Positions 1-5,984 of a stretch of 6,380 bases of DNA are shown piece by piece. The notes under the pieces are model-generated. The model had not been told where the DNA came from. It made no database searches and saw only the letters and a list, made by a program, of their open reading frames with translations. The number at the start of each line of letters is the position of its first letter. The stretch's first letter is position 1. The translations under genes and the position numbers were made by a program. Origin of the DNA: a bacterium (lineage in GTDB: Bacteria > Tectomicrobia > Entotheonellia > Entotheonellales > Entotheonellaceae); assembly GCA_027294925.1 (NCBI GenBank), contig JAPULM010000342.1, forward strand, positions 1 to 6,380, written 5' to 3'.

Positions 1-303
1 AGACCAAGGTCAACGCCAATTTCATCGCCATCATTTGGCATCCTTGCGGCTTCAATCCGGCATTGCAAACTGACGTACCAGCGCCCACGAGCATCTTGGC
101 TGAAACTGCCAGCTTTGACCGTGCCCCCCCATCGGGCGAGACAGCCAGAGGCGAAAGGTGTGCCTACAGTAGGTAAGCGTATCATCAGCGAGCTTAATAT
201 AATGCGCTTTGAACGGGATCCAGCCCAGGGAGCGTTGGTGCGAGCGCCAAGTAAGGCGTCGTTTATTGAACCGGCGTCTGCGGCTTACGTATGCCGTGCA
301 TAC
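1..303 (-). pseudogene. tnpB: TnpB fragment (IS200/IS605-type element), frameshifted and cut by window edge
   Basis: The minus strand from 303 down to 1 encodes the middle of a TnpB protein, the RNA-guided nuclease carried by IS200/IS605/IS1341 elements. Recognisable blocks in order are RRRRFNKRRLTWR, SLGWIPFKAHYIKL (GWIPFK at 225-208), FRLWLSRPM, then KAGSFSQDARGRWYVSLQC, and IGVDLGL at the edge. The Asp of GVDLG (codon 11-9) matches the first catalytic Asp of the RuvC domain, so the RuvC core lies outside the window. The frame changes between SRPMG and GTVKAG, at a run of seven G on this strand (124-130). Removing one G restores one continuous reading frame. A TAG stop at 306-304 lies just upstream in the same frame, and no usable N-terminus is visible. 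The copy is therefore inactive as read. No terminal palindromic end of the element is visible. The family call rests on remembered motifs and is fairly firm; the exact subgroup is not determined. Confidence 0.8.
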
Positions 304-360
304 CTACTGCATGCTATCAGCCGACAAAGCAAGCGCAACAACCTTGCATGCCTCTGTCGC

Positions 361-752
361 CTAAAGACGACAGCCGCTTTGCGCCGCTTGCAGCGATGGT
401 ATGAGATGCAAAAGCGCCGTCTCGTCCAGGGCAAGGAGGGTGCTGCCATCTGCCGCAGTACGCTCAGGCACGGTGAAACGAAGGTAGCGTGGCATCAGTG
501 GTTGGGGGTGCCCTTGCGTTCGATGAGCGCGTTGGTAACCAGCGTGGTGCCGTGGATGACCAACTCTAGTTCATGTGGTAAAACGCCGCTTTGCTCCAGG
601 ATGCGAGTGACGCCATCGAGGACGCCCATCTCGGGCGCGTCTGAGGTGGTGAGCACTTTCGTACTTAAGGTGCCCTGCGGGCTGCTCACAACCACATCTG
701 TGAAGGCGCCGCCAATTTTATAAGTTATTGGTAATGGCTCACATGATAGCAT
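361..752 (-). pseudogene. hyuA: hydantoinase A / 5-oxoprolinase (HyuA) N-terminal remnant with internal deletion
   Basis: HyuA-type proteins are about 700 residues long and form, with HyuB, ATP-dependent enzymes that open hydantoin or 5-oxoproline rings. Only about 125 codons remain here, in two frames. Piece one (752-495) reads YKIGGAFTDVVV, KVLTTSDAPEMGVLDGV and LELVIHGTTLVTNALIERKG, which are hallmark N-terminal blocks. It then runs into a stop at 497-495. Piece two, in another frame from about 507 to 364, reads HPQPLMPRYLRFTVPERTAADGS and LLALDETALLHLIPSLQAA, which in full-length relatives comes about 40 residues after ERKG. That intervening block is missing, so an internal deletion changed the frame. 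Piece two ends at a TAG (363-361), beyond which the TnpB remnant appears. The usual opening IGVDIGGTFTD is shortened to KIGGAFTD, so the nucleotide-binding Asp of the actin-like fold is also gone. No hyuB or other downstream partner is visible. The gene is clearly dead; whether hydantoin or oxoproline was the substrate cannot be told. Confidence 0.85.
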
Positions 753-764
753 AAAGGGCGAGAC

Positions 765-794
765 TTGCGTGTGCGACTTCGCACTCGCGATAAT
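765..794 (+). promoter_or_regulatory. possible sigma-70 promoter for the DUF2157 operon
   Basis: A near-consensus -10 box GATAAT (789-794, five of six matches) lies 18 bases after a weak -35 box TTGCGT (765-770, three of six matches). It sits in the 132-base gap between the divergent HyuA remnant and the DUF2157 gene and points toward the latter, about 90 bases before its start codon. The -35 match is poor, so this is only a candidate. Confidence 0.3.
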
Positions 795-843
795 CGGCGA
801 TGAAGGTTATGATGTGAAGAGGCGAGGGGAAAAACAAGACTTT

Positions 844-870
844 TTGTCTACCAGCAGCGCTGGCAGACAA
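844..870 (+). promoter_or_regulatory. leader hairpin touching the DUF2157 ribosome binding site
   Basis: TTGTCTACCAGC (844-855) can pair with GCTGGCAGACAA (859-870) around a three-base loop, giving a 12-step stem with a single A/C mismatch. The last two paired bases (869-870) are the first bases of the likely Shine-Dalgarno stretch AAGGG (869-873), which lies 11 bases before the ATG at 885. The hairpin could therefore modulate translation. The T-run lies on the 5' side of the stem on the plus strand, so this is not a terminator for plus-strand transcripts. The pairing is directly visible; a regulatory role is inference. Confidence 0.4.
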
Positions 871-884
871 GGGAAATTGAATTC

Positions 885-2171
885 ATGTCGAGACACGACA
901 AGTGGTTGCATGGCGAAATCGCTCAGTGGCGCTCCGAAGGCGTCATTGAGCAGGAGCTCGCTGCTGTTTTGGCCGCGCGCTATCCCATCACGGACAAGGA
1001 GTGGAGTCGTATTATTTTCTCCGTCCTAGGCGCTGTTCTGTTGGGCCTTGGGGTGATTTTGTTTTTCGCTTACAACTGGGAAAACTTGCCGAAGTTCGCC
1101 AAGCTCGGGTTGATTTTTGCAGCCCTGCTTGGCAGTCATGGGGCCGCCTTATGGAGCGCCCGGCACACGGCGGCGCCAGCCAGCCTGGTGGAGGGTTTAC
1201 ATATCCTCGGTGTCATGTTGTTTGGCGCCGGTATTTGGCTCGTCGCCCAAATCTACCACATTGATGAGCACTATCCGAACGCCTTTTTGTTCTGGAGTCT
1301 GGGCGCCTTGAGCCTGGCCTGGGCATTGCCGTCACTGGCGCAGGGTTTTCTGGCCGTTTTGCTGATTGCGCTGTGGTCCGCCTTTGACGTGTTTGATTTT
1401 CATTGGACGAACCATTGGGCGCCGCTTCTAATCGCCTGTGGCATTGTGCCGCTGGCCTGGATGCAGCGTTCGCGCCTGTTGCTCTTTTTTGCCTTACTGG
1501 CCTTGTTGTTACTGCTTGTTTGGGGGGTTGTACCGCTGGACGATGATCTGATCATCGCTGTCGCCATGTTCATCAGCGTGTCTTACATCTTTGCCGGGTT
1601 GCTGGTGTCTGAAACGGCATTTGCGGAGAGTCATACGATTTTCAAGCTGATGGGTTTTACCGGCTACTTCATCTTTCTCTATGTGTTGAGTTTTGCCAAG
1701 GCGTCCAAGGGGCTCGACAATGTCAACTTTTCGCGTGTGGTGATCATGCTGTATTTTGCCGTGCCGCTCGCCTTGGCGGTTTTAGGATGCTTCTGGGTGC
1801 TGCTTACGCGTCTCGGCCGGCTTGATCGGCTCTGGCAGTGGCAATGGGCGCTGATCATTATTCCGCTGCTGTTGGTGGCTGGGATGTCGCTTGAGCTGCT
1901 GCCGCTCGGCGGTTCGGCGGCTATCCTATTTAATCTCGTATTTCTGGCCCACTGTGTGTTGTTCATTGTGCAGGGCAGCCGCGATGTCGATGCCAAGCTG
2001 GTGAGTATCGCGTGTGTGTTATTCGCGCTGCTGACGATCACCCGTTACGTGGATCTGTTCGACAGTTTATTGCTGCGCTCGCTCGTATTCTTATTGCTGG
2101 GAGCGGGGGTTTTTGTGGTCGGGAATTTTTATTCCCGAACCAAACGTCGTATCGGGGAGGCGGGGGTATGA
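885..2171 (+). CDS. DUF2157 domain polytopic membrane protein
   Basis: This 428-residue inner-membrane protein belongs to the DUF2157 family, whose function is not established. A soluble N-terminal part (residues 1-40, HDKWLHGEIAQWRSEGVI) is followed by about 13-14 hydrophobic segments, the first at roughly 43-62 and the last at about 396-414. Family-like signatures are GVILFFAYNWENLPKFAKLGL (56-76) and the loop AQIYHIDEHYPNAFLFWSLGAL (121-142). The tail FYSRTKRR is basic and probably cytoplasmic. Length and ends look complete. The ATG at 885 is preceded by AAGGG at 869-873, a slightly long spacing, and the N-terminus matches the usual family start. Its stop overlaps the next start (ATGA), so it is translationally coupled to the GDYXXLXY gene, a pairing known for these families. 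The separate DUF4401 gene sometimes found with them is absent here. The family call is firm; a role in envelope or membrane homeostasis would be a guess. Confidence 0.88.
   Translation: MSRHDKWLHGEIAQWRSEGVIEQELAAVLAARYPITDKEWSRIIFSVLGAVLLGLGVILFFAYNWENLPKFAKLGLIFAALLGSHGAALWSARHTAAPASLVEGLHILGVMLFGAGIWLVAQIYHIDEHYPNAFLFWSLGALSLAWALPSLAQGFLAVLLIALWSAFDVFDFHWTNHWAPLLIACGIVPLAWMQRSRLLLFFALLALLLLLVWGVVPLDDDLIIAVAMFISVSYIFAGLLVSETAFAESHTIFKLMGFTGYFIFLYVLSFAKASKGLDNVNFSRVVIMLYFAVPLALAVLGCFWVLLTRLGRLDRLWQWQWALIIIPLLLVAGMSLELLPLGGSAAILFNLVFLAHCVLFIVQGSRDVDAKLVSIACVLFALLTITRYVDLFDSLLLRSLVFLLLGAGVFVVGNFYSRTKRRIGEAGV
2154..2160 (+). promoter_or_regulatory. ribosome binding site fixing the GDYXXLXY start
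   Basis: GGGGAGG ends seven bases before the ATG at 2168. The reading frame is open upstream to 2012, but that part overlaps DUF2157 coding sequence. The strong Shine-Dalgarno, the ATGA overlap and the hydrophobic anchor that begins right after this Met make 2168 the correct start. Confidence 0.75.
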
Positions 2172-3196
2172 GGCGCATCTTAATCCTCGGCTGTGTGCTG
2201 GCGCAAGCACTTGTACTGGTCTTAATGGCGGCTGGGCGCGAGTACATCGTGCAGTTTGGTGAGACGGTTTACCTGCGCACCGCACCGCTTGATCCGCGTG
2301 ATCTGTTGCGGGGCGATTTTGTGCGTCTTGATTACGCCATTTCGACCATTAGCGTTGGGCAGATACGTGGCGGGCTGCAAGACAAAGACAAGCTGAAGAC
2401 AAAGGGCCGCAAGGTATTTGTCGCGTTAAGCAAAAATGCGGATGGTTTGGCTAGTTTTGCTTACGCGACCGACGTCAGACCTGATACCGGGCTTTATATA
2501 CGCGGGCGACTCATGCGTCATTGGCGCTTCCGCAACACGGCGTCTGCGGTGCGGGTCAAATATGGTATTGAGCAACTATTTGTCGAGCAGGGCAAAGGCA
2601 TTGCTATCGAAAAGCGTCGTGGCGGGCGTGATGCTTTACAGATTCCGCTCGAAGTGGAAGTGGCGCTTAGTCGCAGCGGCACGGGCGTCATCAAGGGCCA
2701 TCGTTGGAGCCGGCTCGGTATCCGGCTTGAGGTCTTGCGTATGCCGCGACGCCCGCGTAATGTGCCTATTGATCAGCTTGAAGGACCGCTTAGCCCTAAG
2801 CTCAAAGTCACCCTGAAAAACGTTTCCGAACAGCCCTTCGTCTTGCTTGATCCCGGCCCGCACTGTGGTTTTGACATCGTGCCGGTCAAATGGTCGCAAA
2901 AGGAATATGTGGCGGCTGATGGCACCTGTCGCACGACGCCGTTAACCGACCGCGACGTGATTGAACTTGCTCCGCAGCAGACTTACAGTGTTGAAATTGA
3001 CTTGAGCCAGCCGCGCTGGCATGTCAGAGACGGCGACGCCATTGGCGAGATCGGCCGACTGGCTCAGAACGGCCAATTTCGCATCGTCTATCGCGCCCCT
3101 GAGCCGGCGGCGCTCAATAGTTTGTCAAAGGCGGATCACGTTTGGCTTGGCCATCTACCAACACGCGCCTTCAATGCCTTTGGCCGCATTGACTAA
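2168..3196 (+). CDS. GDYXXLXY-family membrane-anchored protein with C-terminal extension
   Basis: The 342-residue product starts with one hydrophobic segment (about residues 4-22), a signal anchor or uncleaved signal, so the rest should face the periplasm. The family motif is GDFVRLDY at 49-56 (Gly-Asp-Phe-x-x-Leu-x-Tyr, Phe replacing the usual first Tyr), preceded by TAPLDPRDLLR. Later family-like blocks are RGRLMR, VKYGIEQLFVEQGKG and VEVALSRSGTGVIKG, ending near residue 180. GDYXXLXY proteins are usually near this shorter length. Here about 150 further residues follow, with alternating beta-like stretches (LKVTLKNVSEQPFVLLDPG; TYSVEIDL; QFRIVYRAP) suggesting an immunoglobulin-like sandwich. 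Cys233 and Cys254 in this part could form a disulfide in the periplasm. The gene is the second of a coupled pair with DUF2157 and is followed by a terminator candidate. The molecular function of the family is unknown; the Ig-like fold is inference. Confidence 0.85.
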   Translation: MRRILILGCVLAQALVLVLMAAGREYIVQFGETVYLRTAPLDPRDLLRGDFVRLDYAISTISVGQIRGGLQDKDKLKTKGRKVFVALSKNADGLASFAYATDVRPDTGLYIRGRLMRHWRFRNTASAVRVKYGIEQLFVEQGKGIAIEKRRGGRDALQIPLEVEVALSRSGTGVIKGHRWSRLGIRLEVLRMPRRPRNVPIDQLEGPLSPKLKVTLKNVSEQPFVLLDPGPHCGFDIVPVKWSQKEYVAADGTCRTTPLTDRDVIELAPQQTYSVEIDLSQPRWHVRDGDAIGEIGRLAQNGQFRIVYRAPEPAALNSLSKADHVWLGHLPTRAFNAFGRID

Positions 3197-3218
3197 TGTC
3201 CCCCTTCTCCCTAGTCAG

Positions 3219-3248
3219 TGAGATGGACGACATCTCAGGCCCTTTTTT
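3219..3248 (+). terminator. candidate rho-independent terminator of the DUF2157-GDYXXLXY operon
   Basis: TGAGATG (3219-3225) pairs perfectly with CATCTCA (3231-3237) around the loop GACGA. The stem is followed by GGCCC and then six T (3243-3248). It lies 22 bases past the stop codon of the GDYXXLXY gene. The stem is AT-rich and the T-run is offset by five bases, so this is a weak terminator at best. Confidence 0.45.
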
Positions 3249-3261
3249 CTACCCTAGACAA

Positions 3262-3282
3262 GGTGAGGGTTGGGGTGAGGGT
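3262..3282 (+). repeat. G-rich intergenic repeat motif
   Basis: GGTGAGGGT occurs twice in tandem (3262-3270 and 3274-3282), separated by TGG. The motif GGTGAGGGTTGGGGTGAGGG resembles intergenic repeats common in many proteobacterial genomes, where it usually pairs with a C-rich arm. A C-rich stretch CCCCCTTCTCCCT is present at 3200-3212, with the terminator hairpin between the two. The guanine runs could also allow a weak two-tier quadruplex. The motif is plain to see; its membership of a genome-wide repeat family is recalled, not tested. Confidence 0.45.
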
Positions 3283-3390
3283 CGTCAACACACTGTACCT
3301 GAGCACATCTGCCTGGTACGCTGGGAAGATGAATTTGACATGTACAATGGAGTTGCTTGCAGGGTGAAAGAATACCTGATTAAATGGTCG

Positions 3391-3746
3391 CCATCGATCG
3401 TTGCCAGCATGCTTGAAGTGTTGCGGCTTGACTATGTGACGACGGTGCGTGCCAAGGGGTGCGTGAGCGCTGGGTGGTACTTAAGCATGCGTTGATCCCC
3501 ACCGTCACCGTCATTGGGTTGCAAATCGGTTTTCTCATTGGCGGCGCCATTGTGGTGGAAAACGTCTTTACGGTGCCGGGCCTGGGACAATTTGGCATTG
3601 AAGCGGTCAGCGGTCGTGATTACCCGCAAGTGCAGGTGTTTATTCTGGTCACCGCGTTGGTTTTTGTCTTCTCCAATCTGGTGGTGGAGGTGCTGTATGC
3701 CGTGCTTGATCCACGCATTAGCTATGGCCGAAGACGTGCCCATTAA
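3391..3746 (+). pseudogene. DppB-type peptide ABC transporter permease, C-terminal remnant, frameshifted
   Basis: This is the last third of an inner-membrane permease of the DppB/OppB (binding-protein-dependent transport) family. The first frame gives SMLEVLRLDYVTTVRAKG, which is the start of the conserved cytoplasmic EAA loop that contacts the ATPase. Right after AKG, at 3456-3461, the frame is lost. It resumes one base off as VRERWVVLKHALIPTVTVIGLQIGFLIGGAIVVENVFTVPGLGQFG, then RDYPQVQVFIL and LLYAVLDPRI-like VLYAVLDPRISYG to a TAA at 3744. Inserting one base (GGGGTTGCG) would restore KGLRERW. The usual HALRNALIP is shortened to HALIP, consistent with a nine-base loss between repeated GCGTTG units. 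The helices that normally precede SMLEV are missing or reduced to a few residues, and no start codon with a ribosome site is present. It was probably part of an operon with the oxidase gene that follows after 14 bases. The 5' boundary is approximate. Confidence 0.85.
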
Positions 3747-3760
3747 GAAGAGAGGCCGGT

Positions 3761-4900
3761 ATGGCTGTCGGTTCGCAAAGCTTTGATTGTATCGTCCTCG
3801 GTACGGGCGGCGTCGGCAGTGCGGCGTTGTATCATCTGGCGCGGCGTGGGGTGCGCGTGCTGGGGCTAGATCGTTTGGCGCCGGGGCACGATCGTGGCAG
3901 CTCGCATGGCCATACGCGGGTGATCCGTTTGGCCTATTTTGAGCATCCGGATTATGTGCCGCTGTTACGCCGCGCATTTGAACTCTGGCACGAGCTGGAA
4001 GTCCTGCGTGAGGAGCAATTGTATGTGCGCACCGGGATTATCGAAATGGGCCCGCCCGACGGCGAGGTGTTGCCGGGTGTCCTACAGGCGGCGCGCCAGC
4101 ATGATCTGGAGGTGCAGCAATTGACGGCGGCTGAGGTGCGCAGACAGTATCCGGGGCTGCGCCTGCCTGAACACTGGCAGGGGGTCTTCGAGACCGAGGC
4201 CGGTTACTTGTGGGTTGAAAAGTGTGTTATCGCGCATGCTGAAGCAGCCAAGGCGTATGGCGCGCAACTGCATAGCGGCGAGGAAGTCCTGAAATGGTCG
4301 GTGGCGGGTGATGGGGTGACGGTGCAGACCGACAAACAGCTGTATCTGGCCAATCGTCTGCTGGTGACGGCCGGCGCCTGGGCGCCGCGTTTGTTGCAAG
4401 ACCTCGAGGTGCCTATGCAAGTGCTCCGTAAACCGCTGTTATGGTATCGCACGACGCAGCCTGACTACCGCCGCCAAGGCGGCTTCCCGGTCTGGTTCTT
4501 TGAAACGCCAGGCGGTATTTTTTACGGCTTTCCTGAGCTTGATGACATGGGCTTGAAGGTTGCTGAACATACCGGCGGTCTTACGGTTGATGAGCCGCTG
4601 CAGCTGGAACGCCGGCTAACTCCGGATGACCGGGAACCCGTCGAAGCGTTTTTGCGCGAGCATATGCCTGGGGTTTCCGATGTCTGCCTGCAGCACACGG
4701 TGTGTATGTATACCACCACGCCGGATGGCCATTTTATTGTTGATCGGCATCCGCAGCATGTGCAGGTTTGTTTTGCCGCCGGCTTATCCGGGCACGGTTT
4801 CAAATTGTCCAACGTGCTTGGCGACGTGCTGGCTGATTTGGCGCTTGACGGCCACACACGCCATCCGATTGACTTTCTCGGGGTGGGACGATTTTTGTAG
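3761..4900 (+). CDS. solA: N-methyl-L-tryptophan oxidase / monomeric sarcosine oxidase family flavoenzyme
   Basis: This 379-residue FAD enzyme of the DAO fold should oxidise a secondary N-methyl amino acid (sarcosine, N-methyltryptophan or similar) with oxygen, giving the amine, formaldehyde and hydrogen peroxide in the cytoplasm. The Rossmann motif GTGGVGSA is at 14-21, with the ribose-binding acidic residue Asp37 at the end of the second strand. Compared from memory with monomeric sarcosine oxidase, the key residues are all present: His49, Arg53 and Arg56 in SSHGHTRVIR, Tyr255, Lys266 (oxygen activation) and His270 in FYGFPELDDMGLKVAEH, Cys315 in CMYTTTPD (covalent flavin attachment) and Lys348 in GLSGHGFK. 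Length is normal for the family. AGAGG at 3751-3755 sits five bases before the ATG. It follows the broken peptide permease and precedes the lactonase gene by 50 bases. The family is secure; substrate choice between SolA-like and SoxA-like activity is not decided by the sequence. Confidence 0.92.
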   Translation: MAVGSQSFDCIVLGTGGVGSAALYHLARRGVRVLGLDRLAPGHDRGSSHGHTRVIRLAYFEHPDYVPLLRRAFELWHELEVLREEQLYVRTGIIEMGPPDGEVLPGVLQAARQHDLEVQQLTAAEVRRQYPGLRLPEHWQGVFETEAGYLWVEKCVIAHAEAAKAYGAQLHSGEEVLKWSVAGDGVTVQTDKQLYLANRLLVTAGAWAPRLLQDLEVPMQVLRKPLLWYRTTQPDYRRQGGFPVWFFETPGGIFYGFPELDDMGLKVAEHTGGLTVDEPLQLERRLTPDDREPVEAFLREHMPGVSDVCLQHTVCMYTTTPDGHFIVDRHPQHVQVCFAAGLSGHGFKLSNVLGDVLADLALDGHTRHPIDFLGVGRFL

Positions 4901-4950
4901 AGACAGTCTGACAACGCACGACGGCATTTTACTGAAAGGAGAGCGGATCA

Positions 4951-5973
4951 ATGACCATGTACATGTACGTTACCTTGCAAGGCGATAATGCTATCTTACG
5001 GTTTGTGATGGACCCTGCTAGCGGCCAGCTCGAGTTGCAAAAGACGCTGCCGATGGCCGGTGGGCCGGCGCCTCTGGCGTTGTCACCGGACCGGTCGTAT
5101 TTATATGTCGGACGACGCGGTGTGTTTGAGTTGTCGAGTTATCGGGTGGATCCGCATAACGGGGCGCTTGCTTTGATTGGCACGGTATCGTTACAAGGCG
5201 AGCCTTGTTATATGGCTACCGACCGAACGGGCAAATTTCTATTGTCCGCCTACTACCAAGCAGGCGGGGCGGCGGTGCATCCGATTGGCGCCGACGGGGC
5301 GGCATACGGTCCACCGATTGAGTGGCTGGAGACCGCCAACGGGGCGCATTGTTTGCAGACCGATGCGTCCAATCGGTTTGCCTTTTTGCCACACATCGCT
5401 GGCCGGGGGCCGAATGCGATTTATCAATACCGCTTCGATGCGCAAAGCGGACATCTGACGCCCAATACGCCGCCAACCGTAAACCCTGAGCGTGAAGATG
5501 GACCACGCCATTACTGCTTTCATCCGAATAAAGATATTGTCTATTTTTCCAATGAACAGGGATGCAGCGTGACGGCTTACCATTTTGATCCGTCAAACGG
5601 TACCCTCAGCCCGTTTCAGACGACGTCGACTCTGCCTGAAGATTTTAATGGCAAGAATAGTTGTGCGCAGATCCAAATCACCGCTTCCGGCCAGTTTTTG
5701 TATGCTCCGAATCGTGGTCATAATAGCATCGCCGGGTTTGCGGTTGACGCGGTAAGCGGTGCGTTGACGCCGATCGGACATGTCTCAGTCGATCCCGTGC
5801 CGCGCGCCTTTAGTATCGATCCAACCGGTAATTTCCTTTATGTGACAGGGCTGGAATCCGGTCGGCTGCTGGCTTATCGCATTGATCAGGCAAGCGGAAC
5901 ATTGTCACATCTGGAGACCTACACGGTAGGGGAACGACCCATGTGGGTGCTGATCACGGAATTGGGCGGATAA
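4951..5973 (+). CDS. lactonase family seven-bladed beta-propeller protein (YbhE/6-phosphogluconolactonase type)
   Basis: The 340-residue product belongs to the seven-bladed propeller lactonase family, which includes E. coli 6-phosphogluconolactonase YbhE (Pgl) and fungal carboxy-muconate cyclase. Repeated blade units are visible, each with a pattern like DPxxGxL followed by SPDRxYLYV: PASGQLELQKT, DPHNGALALIG, DAQSGHLTPN, DPSNGTLSPF, DAVSGALTPIG and DQASGTLSHLE. Family hallmarks are GPRHYCFHPN (from residue 184) and APNRGHNSIAGFAVD (NRGH at 254-257). There is no signal peptide, so it is probably cytoplasmic. AAAGGAGAG at 4935-4943 ends seven bases before the ATG, a strong ribosome site. Spacing to the oxidase gene is 50 bases on the same strand with no terminator between, so they are likely one operon. 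No other pentose phosphate gene is nearby. The substrate could be 6-phosphogluconolactone or another lactone arising in the catabolic pathway; the gene symbol is left open for that reason. Confidence 0.88.
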   Translation: MTMYMYVTLQGDNAILRFVMDPASGQLELQKTLPMAGGPAPLALSPDRSYLYVGRRGVFELSSYRVDPHNGALALIGTVSLQGEPCYMATDRTGKFLLSAYYQAGGAAVHPIGADGAAYGPPIEWLETANGAHCLQTDASNRFAFLPHIAGRGPNAIYQYRFDAQSGHLTPNTPPTVNPEREDGPRHYCFHPNKDIVYFSNEQGCSVTAYHFDPSNGTLSPFQTTSTLPEDFNGKNSCAQIQITASGQFLYAPNRGHNSIAGFAVDAVSGALTPIGHVSVDPVPRAFSIDPTGNFLYVTGLESGRLLAYRIDQASGTLSHLETYTVGERPMWVLITELGG

Positions 5974-5984
5974 TGCAGGTGGGA

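Noticed and set aside
115..723. Plus-strand open frame of 202 codons
   Set aside because: It lies antisense to the HyuA and TnpB remnants, whose motifs are clear on the minus strand; its own product has no recognisable motif and there is no ribosome site.
1679..2041. Minus-strand frame of 120 codons inside the DUF2157 gene
   Set aside because: Serine/threonine-rich shadow of a hydrophobic coding region; no family features or ribosome site.
2012..2167. Longer start for the GDYXXLXY gene
   Set aside because: This part overlaps DUF2157 coding sequence in another frame and would put 52 residues before a clear membrane anchor; the ATG at 2168 has GGGGAGG at the right distance.
5193..5208. Inverted repeat ACAAGGC-GA-GCCTTGT inside the lactonase gene
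   Set aside because: It is within a well-conserved coding blade, has no T-run, and is most likely coincidental.
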